From Dryococelus australis (Eukaryota; Arthropoda; Insecta; Phasmatodea; Phasmatidae), in assembly GCA_029891345.1 (NCBI GenBank), contig CM057003.1:9800209-9864208 (forward strand): 64,000 bases of DNA. The letters run 5' to 3'. Position numbers and translations under genes: made by a program. The notes beneath the pieces are model-generated. The model was not told the origin of the DNA. It ran no database searches and was given only the letters and a program-made list of their open reading frames with translations. Within the stretch, counting starts at the first letter, position 1, and the number at the start of each line of letters is the position of its first letter. This document shows, piece after piece, positions 23,340 to 36,300 of this stretch.

Positions 23340-24590
23340 TAAGCGTTTTATTTCTCCTCGCTGGATATTTACACATCACGGCCATGACAAATGTCTGCGA
23401 ATGATGGAGATTGTAACTGGATACACGGCGGTGGAACGATTGTAGTTTGTAGTTTACGTGGCGTGTTAAAAACGATTCGGCAAGATGGGAAAGCACATTC
23501 CCTTCGCGTGTTGGAATCTAGATTACTTTATGGCAAGTGTTCACCTTGGAAATACATTCACAGCGGTCAAAATGCTTGAAATTCAATTATTACTAGGTTA
23601 TCACAATTTTTACAATTATTTATGGCTTGTACTTCAAAAGTTGAAATTACTGGTACTGTTCCACACTGCTTATAGATTATTACCGTATGAAAGTTGTTCA
23701 AAAAATGGGACACTAAAGAAAATATTTTTCTTCTAAAGGGAATATTTAGTCTGTGCAATGTGTGGAAATATAGAGCGAAGATATTATCATGTTCAAAGAA
23801 CATGGATCCAAACTCGTGTTACATGATGATAAACAATACTGATACGTTAAAGCCATTATTTCTTATTTCTTGGTATTTTACTATTCTTTCACTGAAATTT
23901 ATTACAACTTACACACATCTTCCCTATGTTTTCCACCCATTAATTAAAGTGTTGTTTAGATTCATTTCTTGTTTTATACATTGGAAGTGACCACAAATCG
24001 CGGATAATGTTTGCAAAGGTGCATTTAAAAGGCTATGGCCGTTCTTATCAGTGATAACATGGCAAATACACAATTATTTGTGTACCTCAGTCACCTTTTA
24101 GTTTAACAAGACTGGAAATATAAGCCTTCAGTTAGTTTAAATAATACAATTCGTTTGCATAGGGCTAATTAGTAACATACGGTAAACGACCATACCAGAT
24201 TAAAAAATGAAACAGAGTATGACACTGCAATAGTAATAAATAATATTTAATGACAATGTGAAGCATGCAAATAATGAATGTCCACGAAATTAAAATCTTT
24301 AAATCGTACTCTGTGTTGGTATATACCCTGATAATGCCCCGCATTTCTGTGTAGATCATTTTGTTTCGTAGATGAGTTAGTGAGTGAGTGAAGAGATATG
24401 GGTGGCTATTAACATCGAGGTCTTGAGAGCCGAGAAAATGAGTTAGTTTCAGTTAACTGCATAACTCTCTAAGAGACTAGTTTCGATATTTACATATAGC
24501 TACTACAGGAATTTTCAAAACATATATTTTTTATTCTTGAAAACTGTACTTTTTGTAATCAAGATATTTAGATCAACAACCGAATATTGT
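23340..24590. other. AT-rich sequence, no gene supported
   Basis: Two open frames of about 80-100 codons occur (23485-23736 and 23694-23990), but they are AT-driven and have no recognisable domain. Confidence 0.5.
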
Positions 24591-24599
24591 TATGTTGTG

Positions 24600-24940
24600 G
24601 CGTGAACGCGCCTTCGATTACATCGTAGCCTGAGCCCGCCCTATCACTTAAGGACAAACCAGGAAGGTGGGTGCTGTAAACGGGGCGTGCCTCGCCAAAC
24701 GCTGGTAAGCGAGTACCATCACCCACCAATCAGGAAGCAGAGCGGATTGCAACATGCGAAGCGAATATCTGGCGCTTACTGAGCGGCAGGCGGTGTCTTC
24801 ATCCGTCGTGAGACGCCGACCAGAAAGGAGGAGCCAGGAGCTCACTATGCCGTTCGCCGTAAACCCGCCTCAGTTCAACAGCCACGGAACTCAACGTAAG
24901 GTGGGACAAACCCAGTTACTTTCAGGCTCTCGTTAGGTTG
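24600..24940. other. GC-moderate block, unassigned
   Basis: It is more GC- and CpG-rich than its flanks. Words such as GGCGTGAACGCGCC and GAGCGGCAGGCGGTG occur, but no terminal repeats, frame or known family is visible. Confidence 0.3.
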
Positions 24941-25310
24941 TCATAAATATATACAAAGTGTTCCGCCGATAGTATATAGTATCTTGTAATTGTAATGTTC
25001 TGCTAACACAATAATAACCCAGCTTTATTACAGAGAGTCTCCCGTCAATACGCCCATTAGCTCTATATCTGGCTACAGCACCCTCATGTATCTCAACCAT
25101 AAACCCTCCTAGTCCTTAATTACAATTATGCCCAAAAGGCGTACTTAGTAACGATAAGAAAAAAAAAAGGCAACAAATATATTAGTGCGAGTCAAACGAT
25201 GACAGTTGCCGCTCTTCTTTATCTGCCCGAGATTCAAATCAACTTGATTTTTGTAATAGTTCACTCGGAAAGTTTGGTTCACCGCAGCTCTTGTAATCTT
25301 CCCATTTCCT

Positions 25311-25416
25311 CTCATCTAGCCTACTCATTCATCTTCCCCCATGTAGTGCCCCCAACATATTTCCTCATCTAGCCTACTCATTCATCTTCCCCCATGTAGT
25401 GCCCCCAACATATTTC
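25311..25416. repeat. Recent tandem duplication, 53-bp unit
   Basis: Two identical copies start with CTCATCTAGCCTACTCATTC and end with GCCCCCAACATATTTC. Confidence 0.9.
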
Positions 25417-25545
25417 ACGGCCCACCTAATATGTACCACTTTCGTCGTCCTCGGTGGTTCCTTGCTTTGACTGCGACTTAGATTTTTGTATGTCGTGGTC
25501 CTTGGGTTCGTATGAAACTGCCAGCCAGTTATGTCCTCTTTTTCT

Positions 25546-25548
<3 letters not shown>

Positions 25549-25608
<60 letters not shown>
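25549..25608. repeat. (AT)n microsatellite
   Basis: About 30 uninterrupted dinucleotides. Confidence 0.95.
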
Positions 25609-25610
<2 letters not shown>

Positions 25611-25619
25611 CGGTTTCCC

Positions 25620-28065
25620 TTCACTCGCCTGAGAACTTCGGCTTTCGTCGCTCCACTGTGATTCCTGTGATTTAGAAACTCTCGCTACAGATTTTAATAC
25701 TGGCGTATAAATGTATTTCCTATTCCCGGTTGACAAAGAGCTTGTTTCACAAGTGCACGAATTTTGACTAGCAAATTAAATTCTAGAAATATTTGTAAAA
25801 TTTTCCCACTCTAACTATCAAGAGTAAATTACTATATCATGCTTGGTGAAACGTGGTCCATCCCACAATCAGTATAATTTTTTATGTGTCTGCGTTATTC
25901 GCCTAAGTGATTTCCATTTCAGCGTACTTTACCAGCACATCATGTGGCCAAAAAAAGTATTCAAAACGAAACTTCGGATTATTTTTATTTTAAATTTAGT
26001 TCATTGCTATAAATTAATATTAACATTTTTTATATTTCCGACATTATTTTTACTGGGCGTAATATGTCATCGCTTTTATAGTGGAAGAGTGTTTTTTTTG
26101 GGGGGGGGGAGGGGTTTATGAGAAAAGGCTTAAAAACTCAACATAAAATCTTACGCAAAATTCACAGAATCTACACTTTTCCTTCAATTCAAACACAACA
26201 TCTCGTGGTTTAAAGCCATATAAGTTCCCTGCATAAATCTTATTACATGATCTAGTAAAATTAAACTTGATGTAGATTGTCAAACAGTATTTAATGGAAC
26301 ATGGTACACTACAAAATAAATATGAATATTTTATCATACCAAAGGAAGTACTAGTATATGGTAGTGTAAAATTCACAACATATTATCTCGGTGAAAGGTT
26401 CTTTAAGGTCAATGATGATGCGAGTATAAAACGGAAAGTTTATCAATAGCTAAATACCTGAACACATGCTAAAGAGGATTATAGCAAACTGAGAGCTGCA
26501 GATGTGTATTGCTGCTGAAAGCTGATTGGACGGACGTTGATGGTTCCTGAGTTCAGTAACGCTCGTTCAGCTATGGTCAACGGATTTATTACTTCTCGGC
26601 AATACGTACCGGGATTACTGCTGTACCGCGTGAATTAGCTCATTGAACGCTGACATCTACACTTCTATTAATGGTTTACAGCGCTAATTGTTGAATACGT
26701 GCTACCAGTTAAAGGATTATTATATACAGGTAGGTCAATAATCAAGTACTGACACAAGGTCAAAATTGCACTTGATATCCAGATAGATGTGAGTGCAATA
26801 TTAAAATTCGAAAAGGGCAACTTTACTCCCGTATTAGACGGTCCATTGAGTTATATTATCCCATTATTTTACTTTGATGTAAAAACTAAGTCAGAAAATT
26901 TGTTCTTCATTTCAGTAGTCAACTAAGCAAGACAATTATTTATATACATATTTGTGCTAGTAATATATTTGTACGTTATGTTTTATTCCCCTCTTGTAAT
27001 GCTGAAAAATAATTGAATATTATTTTATTTCAACATTTTTATTTGTATATCTGTTTATGATCAATCTAATTTCATCCCTACGGCTGATATGCATTTACCT
27101 TAGTTATAATTTCTTTCTAGTAAACGCGGCACATATTGAGCAATAAATACCAAAATTAACTAAATATATACAAATCGTTACAGATGAAGCAGTCAGAATA
27201 AAGAATACAGATTCTTTAAATTGATGAGTTTGTGGGTATACCTAATTTAACACAGGCTCAAGACTATAAGTAGAGGTGTTATTTATAACATCATAATCAA
27301 AATTAACAATATTAAAAATAAAATAGGTCTCACTATACCCACTAAATACACGAGACTAGAATACACCGTAGATGGAATGGACGAATTCAACAATTTGATA
27401 CAGTCCGTCGCTACGGAGGCGACGCATCAGAAGTCATTCTTTTGATATTGCAATTTATTCATGTGTTAGAAACCAACGACCTCATATACGTGTTTCTTCT
27501 GTTTGTGATGCCAGCAAATAATCAGTATCAGTATTTAAAAACAATTGTACAATATCAAATTAAGTGCACGATTTATATGTATAAGCAGGCAAAAATCCTT
27601 CTCGGTTAGAATTTTGGATACTGGAACGCTAGAAATTGCCACTTTATATATAATCCAGTTTTATTTTTATGGAAATCACCATCGTTTTATGTGATATTTG
27701 TATCTATTTTATTAGCCTTCGAATTTTTGTAGTACGTTGTTTGCATGCCATCTGTATGCAAATCTTCGCTGGTATTTAAGTTATTACCCTCTTACACAAT
27801 TGATGAAAATGAAAGTATCTTAAACTGGAAAAGCTACATTGCAAGAAACAAGAATATGCAACATAAAAATGAATATTATTTCCTATTTTGTTCCTATTTT
27901 CATCATCATGTTTAATGCAGAATATTAAAGTGGTCTAGTTCTTTCCTTGATTTCAAATAGGCGCAACGTCTCTTATTAATTAGGCTATTTCAGTTTCCGT
28001 CGCTGCTCAGATGCAGCACAGTGGAAACTCCGTCATGCCGTAAATCTAGATATACAGAAAGACTG
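25620..28065. other. AT-rich sequence, no gene supported
   Basis: Nothing is assignable. The block 26500-26700 is less AT-rich and holds TTAATGG, GCTAATTG and GAATTAGC words without any repeat copy in the window. It could be a conserved noncoding element, but that cannot be shown here. Confidence 0.4.
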
Positions 28066-28071
28066 TAGCCG

Positions 28072-28242
28072 GAAGAAATTAGCGACTCACGCGTCTCATG
28101 AAGAAATTAGCGACTCACGCGTCTCATGAAGAAATTAGCGACTCACGCGTCTCATGAAGAAATTAGCGACTCACGCGTCTCATGAAGAAATTAGCGACTC
28201 ACGCGTCTCATGAAGAAATTAGCGACTCACGCGTCTCATGAA
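28072..28242. repeat. 28-bp minisatellite, six perfect copies
   Basis: The unit GAAGAAATTAGCGACTCACG then CGTCTCAT repeats six times with no change. Each unit carries the MluI-type word ACGCGT. Perfect identity implies recent expansion. Confidence 0.95.
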
Positions 28243-28249
28243 ATCATAA

Positions 28250-28664
28250 ATGTTGCACTCGCCAGATTTTTCGCCGAAATTAATAATCAAACGTACGACT
28301 GGCTAATCTAAATTAATTATCTTGTTTGTCAACAAATATTGCATAAAATGTTCTCGCGGAAACAGTGAACGCGTAAAAAGTGGGCATAATTTTTCATTTC
28401 ATGAACAATTGTAGACAGCCTGTCTAAGCTTAAAAAACCGTTAAGGAGCTTTAAACATGTTTTATATTTTAAAAAAAACATTGAAAGTAAGCCCTTTCAG
28501 ACTGTATAATGATACATACGCATAAAGAACTGTAGTGTACTACTTGGGAGATATTCTGAAATTATGACTGAAGCTGAAGCATGCCTGTCGAGCCCGACAC
28601 ATCCATTAATCACTGAAGATCATTACAAAATTTATGACGCAAACGTTTCTTAGTAGATACGAAT

Positions 28665-28707
<43 letters not shown>

Positions 28708-29450
28708 CAGCAGGAAGTACAGCTTCTCAGTATGTTAAAAAGCAAATAATAAAACGCAACTCTAAGTTAAATTATTGCAGTAAATTAACTTAATAAATAT
28801 ACAACTATACCAAATGGCACAGTTCCAGAGATAAGCAGTAATGTGAATGGACAAAAATTATTCTATGTTCCCAAAAAGAAATACATTTTTAAGAGAACTA
28901 ACTAATAGTATAGCAGTTCGCTATAGCAAACTTATTATTTTAGTTTTGATGTCTAATCTGTAATGGCTTTTTTTTAACTTGATTTTATTTCGTTTGTTTA
29001 CATATTAACGTAATATTAATTTCATCCCCAACAGTTTATTTTCAGTAATTTTATAGTCAGTAAATATTTATTTTTTAAACCGCCCATCCACGTTTTATGA
29101 CTCTATGGTACATATTTTAACCTGAACATTTTAAATAGAATTTGTATTGAATAAATTATTACCCTACATTAATTTTGTAATTTTTTAAAGACAACTATTT
29201 GTTTTTCACTTTTGTTTTAATTATACTTTATTTTCTCGAATTTTTCCTTTGCGCATAACCGGAAGTAGCATTTTATGTCTAGGCTGACCACTGAAGATAG
29301 AGATAGTTGCCGGATGTAGTTTGCTTCTGGGTGGGACCTTTAAACTTACGGCCGTGATTATTTTCGCTGGCGTTTTGATCGCCAAAATCCCCGGCCCCAC
29401 CATGAGTTAGGGGTTAATTATTGGCGTGATTTTTGAACGAATAGTGCAAT
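28250..29450. other. No gene; (GA)n tract at 28667-28703
   Basis: An uninterrupted (GA)n tract of about 18 units lies at 28667-28703. The block 29240-29450 is less AT-rich, with GCGCATAACCGGAAG and GGGGTTAATTATTGGCG words, and directly abuts the foldback element. Its role is unknown. Confidence 0.5.
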
Positions 29451-29463
29451 GGGGGTGAATGAC

Positions 29464-29874
29464 TAGATGGAGATTTTTGGACATTCGGCATTGCTGTGCA
29501 GATATCTGCCGTGGAAAAACAGGACAGAGCACGAAAAAATTACTTAAATACGACAAGTAACCTGTGAACGTAAATAAGTATGTATATAACACTGGGAAAT
29601 ACCAAAAGGGAATATAGACAAAAAAAGAACAGCAACTAATTACGGAAAATATAGGTAAACATATATACATAATATACATATAGTTTTCGTAATAACTTGC
29701 TGTTCTGTTTATTGACGCTATTCCTTCTTGGTATTTTTCGGTGTCATATACATATATTTATTTTCTCGTCCATAGGTTACTTGTCATATTTGAGAATTTT
29801 CTTCGTGCTCAGTCCTGTTTTTCCATGACAGACATCTGCATCGCATTGGCGAATGTCTAAAAAAATCTCCACCT
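29464..29874. mobile_element. Foldback MITE with arms of about 200 bp
   Basis: The left arm (29464-29665) reads in order TAGATGGAGATTTTTGGAC, ATTCGGCATTGCTGTGCAGA, GTGGAAAAACAGGACAGAGC, CGACAAGTAACCTGTG, GAAATACCAAAAGGGAATA and GAACAGCAACTAATTACG. The right arm (29684-29874), reverse-complemented, gives TAGGTGGAGATTTTTTTAGA, CATTCGCCAATGCGATGCAG, ATGGAAAAACAGGACTGAGC, TGACAAGTAACCTATGG, AAAATACCAAGAAGGAATA and GAACAGCAAGTTATTACG. The loop is only about 20 bp. Arms match at roughly 80 percent by eye. No transposase frame is present and the target duplication is unclear. Confidence 0.9.
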
Positions 29875-29889
29875 AGCTAATTATTGATC

Positions 29890-30635
29890 TCAGAAGTTTC
29901 AGTTTTAATAGGATAGTCCGGCCACGATGAGAAGAGGGCCGAGATTCATGGGCCGTACCGGACGACGAGCGCCAGAGGCGGCAACGCTTAGCGCCAGGCG
30001 CCATCATCAGTGCTAGAGACGCAACTGGAGCCAGGTGACGCCGAGCTTTTTGTATGAGCTGGAGGGGTTCATCCAAGCTAACTTGAACTTGATTTGATTT
30101 AGTTGCAGTACGAACTTTCACATCAATGCCGTTTTCAAAGATAATTATGCGGATTTTATACGCAGAAACGGCAAACCAGAGACCCGCCGCTCTATTCAAA
30201 GAGCTAGTGTGGAAGCGGAATTTCTAATGAATCCTGAGAACCTTTAGTTACCTCGAGAACGCGTGAGATAAATCTTAAACTTATGGCGATCACTGTTACT
30301 TGAGGCAACAGTCAATCAGATTATTTCCGACGGTAATTTTCAGGACTAATTTTCCTGAAGCATCAATAATTTAATACTTTAATTATTTACTTTCTTACAT
30401 TTTAAATTATTATTGTAAAGATGGTGGTAACTTGAAGTCATTGTACACTGAAAAATTAATTTTCTTATACACGCATACTATAAAATAACATTTTCTTTAT
30501 CCTGTTAGCACACAAAGTGTAATTTTCAGTCAAAATAATTGAAGCGAATAGGAAAGATAATTTTTTAAAATGAAATATTACAGCAGCATATCCAGATTTT
30601 GTTTTCATTGTTCATATACGCTTATATACCATCAT
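29890..30635. other. No gene supported
   Basis: A GC-moderate block (29920-30070) gives a 108-codon minus-strand frame with no recognisable domain. The rest is AT-rich. Confidence 0.45.
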
Positions 30636-30639
30636 ACTT

Positions 30640-31192
30640 ACAACTGTTACTAACAATGCAGCTTGTCTTGTATGTTTTGTTAACTGCAGCTAGTCAAGGT
30701 TACAACTGTTGTTACCAATGCAGCTTGTCTTGTATGTTTTGTTAACTGCAGCTAGTCAAGGTTACAACTGTTGCTACCAATGCAGCTTGTCTTGTATGTT
30801 TTGTTAACTGCAGCTAGTCAAGGTTACAACTGTTGCTAACAATGCAGCTTGTCTTGTTTGTTTTGTTAACTGCAGCTAGTCAAGGTTACAACTGTTGCTA
30901 CCAATGCAGCTTGTCTTGTATGTTTTGTTAACTGCAGCTAGTCAAGGTTACAACTGTTGCTACCAATGCAGTTTGTCTTGTATGTTTTGTTAACTGCAGC
31001 TAGTCAAGGTTACAACTGTTGCTACCAATGCAGCTTGTCTTGTATGTTTTGTTAACTGCAGCTAGTCAAGGTTACAACTGTTGCTACCATGCAGCTTGTC
31101 TTGTATGTTGTTAACTGCAGCTAGTCAAGGTTACAACTGTTGCTACCAATGCAGCTTGTCTTGTTTGTTTTGTTAACTGCAGCTAGTCAAGG
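30640..31192. repeat. 62-bp minisatellite, nine copies
   Basis: The unit runs GGTTACAACTGTTGCTACCA, ATGCAGCTTGTCTTGTATGT, TTTGTTAACTGCAGCTAGTC, AA. Copies are very similar, with scattered substitutions and single-base losses in the last third (periods 62, then 61 and 59). Each unit has a GTTAAC and a CTGCAG site. The unit is not a multiple of three and shows no coding frame. Confidence 0.95.
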
Positions 31193-31199
31193 TTGCAAC

Positions 31200-32755
31200 T
31201 TCATTGGTTCACAAAGTAAACGGTAAGAATAAAGGTTTTGCTTTTGATCTCCGGTACAAATAAAAATTAAAAATTAAAGTATCCCCTTTCTCCTTCTCTC
31301 ACACAAAACACGTAAATTCTCAAAACAAAAACAAACATTTTCCCTAACGCTCATAATATCTTAAGTAGATGGTTTTGAATATTTTTACACGTATTTAAAT
31401 GCATTTTTTAATCATCCTGCAAGCTTGTATCTGTTCCCAGCCTCACACAATCGATAAAGGCAGATATTAGATGATATTTACTGCAGATCTAGATTAAATG
31501 AAAAACAGGAATTTATTCAGATTATCCATACCAACCCACAATACTTGAGTTAAGCATTATATGTATTTTCCCAAAATCGGTGACTGGGAATTCAATTTTC
31601 TAGCAGATGTCTGAAAACCTTCTACTATCAAAAACATAAATTATCAGTTGTAAAAAACCTTTCTTCTCCACAGGTTAGACATATAATTCCTCTATCCCGA
31701 TCCCATCTGTCCGTCTAGTTCAAATCGCACAATTCCTTGGGTATTCGAAGTTCATCACTCCCATGAGAGTTAAGATAAAGCGAAATTGGCAACGAGGTAC
31801 GTAATTAAGTTACCTTTGTACAATGTCGTCTTTGTGATTTTAATCATTTTATTTTCGAATATACAATTTTTTATCCTCCTCACAACTGTCAGTTGTACTC
31901 TGCAATACAAACATCAGTAACAAATAACGAAGGAATGTTTATGGTAACAATTGTAAACTAGAATTCGTAAAGGAAACATCGCTCTGTAAAATTCAAGTAA
32001 AATAATTTGTAATAATTCCAAAAGAAAATTCCTAGCAACTACATCAAACTTTGAAAAAGAAAAATTAAATTTGTTGTTTTTTGATACAATTCATCGGATT
32101 AATTACGTTTTGGTTTTACTCTCGACTCCTATAATTTTACTGCAGTGAAGTCATAAAAGAAATTTCCTTACTTACCCAGAACATTTCACAAGAGCGCTTT
32201 CGTTCTTACGTAATATTGTTATACACTTTTAACCAAGTCCCAAAACCGTGTAGCAAGGAAGGCAAAAACATTACACCGTTCAACTGCTATTTTCTTATAG
32301 GCGTAACTTGGTTCTTTAATTTACCAGGCCTCTCCTAATTAGCAGTTAGCTGTTAAGCTCTCCAAATTCCACAGAGCTAGTCGTGGCGAGCCAAAGAGAA
32401 AAACGTTACGGCAAGGACCAACATAGAAAGTTAGGTAATTAATTTTCTTAATCAGCCCGTTTTCACTCTCAGAACGAAAACTCCTTTATGACAATAGTTT
32501 TCCATCCATTTTCTTGACATTTTTGTTTTCAGCTGCTGTTAAATTAAACTTCTTGAAATGTAACACTTTTTTTTTTTTTTTTTTTTTCGTGAAACGTACT
32601 TTAAACTTAGACGAGAGACAGGACAATTCTTAAGATTTAGTGCCTATGAAAATTTTTTTCTTACGAACTATGCTTCGAGCAGTTCAGTTCAGAGCAAATT
32701 TTGGATCAGCATGGGAGAATTTTGTTAAACATTATGACTCTCGTAGACCAAACTC
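31200..32755. other. AT-rich sequence, no gene seen
   Basis: Only homopolymer runs (T-run at 32569-32587) stand out. Confidence 0.5.
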
Positions 32756-32761
32756 ATACTA

Positions 32762-33385
32762 CACTGTAAAAATAATGGGAAAATTACCCGACAAGTGTAA
32801 GGCAATATTCGCAAACATGTGTGGGAAACACGGCTTTCCTTACGGGCAAGGTAACACTATCGCACTCTGGAGTAAAATTCACGTACATGGTAGTAGAAAA
32901 TTACCTTACGACGTGTGCATCTCTTCAGCATTGTCTCAACAGCTAAGTGGGAGGAAGGGCGGAAGAAACAATCCTATAACACGGCTAATATTCATCGTTG
33001 TTGCGTTCTAGTTGTGGTGTAATGGATAGCACATCGGCCTATCGTGATAGATGTCTATGGTTCGCACCCATCCATCAGCATGTGTCGAGGATTTTAGAGT
33101 TTAGGATTCGGTCACAATCTGTCAGAGGATATAGGCAATAACAAATTCAACAGTATTAGCACTCCGGGATATTTTAAAATATAATTTAATAATACAATAT
33201 AGTTAATATTCCCTTACTACTGTGGGATTTTCCCTGACTTATATGGGATTTACCCCCGCTTTTGTCAGCTACTTTACTTGTTATGTCAATTTACTGTACA
33301 TTTACCAGGTAATTTTACCTTACATGTAGAAGTAATTAGCTTCCCTTACATGTAAAGAAATTTTCCCTCAATTTTTTTTACAGCA
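32762..33385. mobile_element. CACTA (EnSpm)-like non-autonomous element, tentative
   Basis: The left end is CACTGTAAAAATAATGGGAA, then AATTACCCGACAAGTGTAAG. The right end, reverse-complemented, has CTGTAAAAAAAATTGAGGGA, then AAATTTCTTTACATGTAAGG. Subterminal words of the AAAATTACC and TTACATGTA type repeat inside both ends, as in CACTA elements. The right tip has decayed and no clear target duplication is visible. An open frame of 123 codons across 32640-33011 straddles the left end and is therefore probably meaningless. Confidence 0.5.
33014..33085 (+). mobile_element. tRNA-like head (Arg-tRNA-like), SINE or tRNA pseudogene
   Basis: GTGGTGTAATGGATAGCACA resembles the D-arm region of an arginine-type tRNA (A box), followed 35 bp on by TATGGTTCGCACCC, a B box. 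The acceptor stem does not pair, so a working tRNA is unlikely. It lies inside the CACTA-like element. Confidence 0.5.
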
Positions 33386-33389
33386 TGAA

Positions 33390-36300
33390 TCATAGATGTT
33401 GGACAAGTTGAAGAATGAATGGACAGGAAACAGACAGATCAACGGTGTTCGGAAAAGTGGTTTAGGAGAGGATACTAAGTTACACCACACGCCGCCCATT
33501 TAATAATGCATAACCCCAAGTTAATTACTCCCTTTATGCCAAACTTGTTAGCATGAAGAATTGCAACGTTATTGGTTTGGTTACGTCATGGTTACCTAAC
33601 GTCAGTATTCTAACCACAGACCTCATTACCGCTTTACACTCCACATCTGTTTCTCCAAACAATTAAGATTTTCTTTGGCAGCAAGTGCACTGGAAGAAAA
33701 GAAATGAGATTCAGAAGCGCTAGACCATAAGTAGGTCACTTGAGCCAATCGTAGAAAATACGACGGGGACTATACTTTTTTCTCCATTTTATTTTTGTAA
33801 CACTGCGTGTGGCCAGAAAACCTGGCCGTAATAAAGCTTCCAGAACTTCCAGCAAAGTTATGAAGAATCTAATTAAATTATAAGATTAAATCTCTTTTCT
33901 TTGGATGAGAGAAAAAAATATTTTTCGTGGATAGCTGAGTGACATACTTAATTAAAAAGAGAATAGGATATGCGATTGGGTCATTGTCGATAAGATATCT
34001 GCATTTGAAAAGAAAAATACGAACGGAACCCTACTCGATCAGCGATTTCTCGCACAAACAGCCTAAGTTCGAATTTCTGATAGGGGTGCGTATTTTCGCA
34101 AGATATCACAATTCTGTTCTTTACGTAATTGAAAACTTAAGTATTAAAACAACCTTGATTACTTTTATTTTATTTTTATATCCTGTCTGTCTAGAAATCT
34201 TGATTAATTTGCAGGCTCGGTATTTTTTTTTTTATATAAATATACCCATTGTATATACTTCGTGAAATTATAACAAAATTTAACTCTGAAAACTCTTTGC
34301 AATTTATTTTTTATGAAATTATCAAATCGCCTAGATTTTTCGCGGTGGTTATACTACTAAAGTAAAAAGAATGGTTCTTGTGGGTGAAAATTGTTTTCAT
34401 CATGTAAATTTATACCTGAACTATGATGGCTGAAATATACCATGGCTTCCACACTTCAAACTAAATAGTTTCCTTTCTCACAGAAACAATTTGCATTCTT
34501 AGCCCTCCACGTTACTGGATGTGCCCGCTGCGTTTATGAAAGACGTATTTGTGAAGAGAAACTGAAACGTAAAAACTGTGGGTTTACTGGGAGTAACACC
34601 AATGAATACCTTCGAACAACCAAACTCCATAAGGTGGGGAAATATTTTCACATGAGAATAAATTATAGGCGCTCTCTTAGTTTTTTTTACAAACCTGACT
34701 TAAAACAGAGTCAATCGAACACATGAGTAACATTTAAAAACAACTTTAAAACCGTTTCAATACTTCAGAATGTGTGGCTCATTCCACTAGAGATCGAATC
34801 CTCTTTCCGCCTGAGAACTTTTAGGCTCTGGCTTCGAGAAGCTACGGATCCGCTTTCCTCATTTTTCCATTTTTCTGAAAAAATTTTGGTGAAGAAGTAA
34901 TTTTGTTTGTAAAATAATTTATTTCGAAAGTGATTTTTTTGGGGTGAAACAAGTGATTTTGTTGGAAAATATGGCCGCCGGCTGACCGGAACGACAGAGC
35001 AGGAGGCTGCCTGAAGGAACATTCGTATACTACTTATATCAAAAACTTTTTTCTTTCAAGTTGTTTTTACGGATTTTGTTAGCTGTGTATGTTCTACGCA
35101 TTGAAACGCTTAACAGTTCGTTTGCAATGTCTAATGACTGCTTAATATAATATTCCACAACCATGACCTTTCACATCGACCATTTCGGGAAATAATGACA
35201 CCAGAAAAATCGCACATAAAGTATGCAACGAGCTTTTAGAACAATGAATACCAAATATTAAGTACAAAAATTATTATTCGGATCACACAAGATATTTAAA
35301 ATTTCAACACATGAAATTTATTTTCAAAATAAAGTCTTTATTAATTTTAGACTGAATCACCCTTCGGCCCATAAACTATTTAATGTAATCTTTCTGTTCT
35401 GGAAGTAATAACCTGTAAATATAATAATTTTTCGATAGTGAGTTATTTCTTCTACCGTTTCTACAACATTACAAACAGAAATATTGTTTACTTCATCTAT
35501 AACCTATTACTTTCTGCTTGATCAGTAGATCAGTTTTTTCCAAATCCCCGTTACCGAAAATACTATTACCTGGAAAATAAGATTTCTTTGGACCTGAGAA
35601 ATACAAATTTTTGCACCGCCCCAAAAGTTTGAATTTTGACCCCTTTTGTGAAAGAATATTAAATTCTACTCACGTAGATTACACTTGGTTTACAGAAAAC
35701 CACAGTTTATTCGGTTGTCAAATGCTAAACCCAAACATATGAGGAGTGCAAAGTTCATCCCTGTAGTTAACAAAGTAAGGGCGGTTCAAGTTACCTGATA
35801 AACGTTCCGAAGAAGAAGGTTTAGCTCGTATTTATATGATTTTTTCTGCTCGTAACAGTTTATTGTTGTAGTTTATCCACACAACATAATTTACCTGGAA
35901 ACTCGTTTCAATGCGGCCGCCGTTCTGGTTGGCACTGCTACCGCAAACTGACGATTTACGGCGTCCAGCTCGTCTGTCACCGGTCGTGGAACAGGATTCC
36001 CCTTAAGCCAGCTTGCTCGCCGGTCTGCAAACACGCGCGCGCATTATGTCCTGCGCAAGCTGTTAGCGGAGCGATTACTATAGCTTAATAATTGGGACGC
36101 AAGCTTTATAGTGTGTTTGATCTTTGATTCTCTGTGCCTCAAGTGGACACACGTGCGAGGGTAGAATTGTTGGTCACACGTTCGAAATGAGAGTGAGCGC
36201 ATTAATGTATACATTACATTGTCATCATTTACTTATAAACAATACATACATATCGTTACACGTCTACTTGGGAGGAAGATAGGTGTTTAAATATGCGTTG

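Noticed and set aside
28072-28242. CRISPR-like array
   Set aside because: Units are contiguous with no spacers and the window is eukaryotic; it is a minisatellite.
32640-33011. 123-codon open frame as a possible gene
   Set aside because: No domain is recognised and the frame crosses the left end of a CACTA-like element, so it is likely chance.
33014-33085. Functional tRNA-Arg gene
   Set aside because: A and B boxes are present but the acceptor arms do not pair and the anticodon region is irregular.
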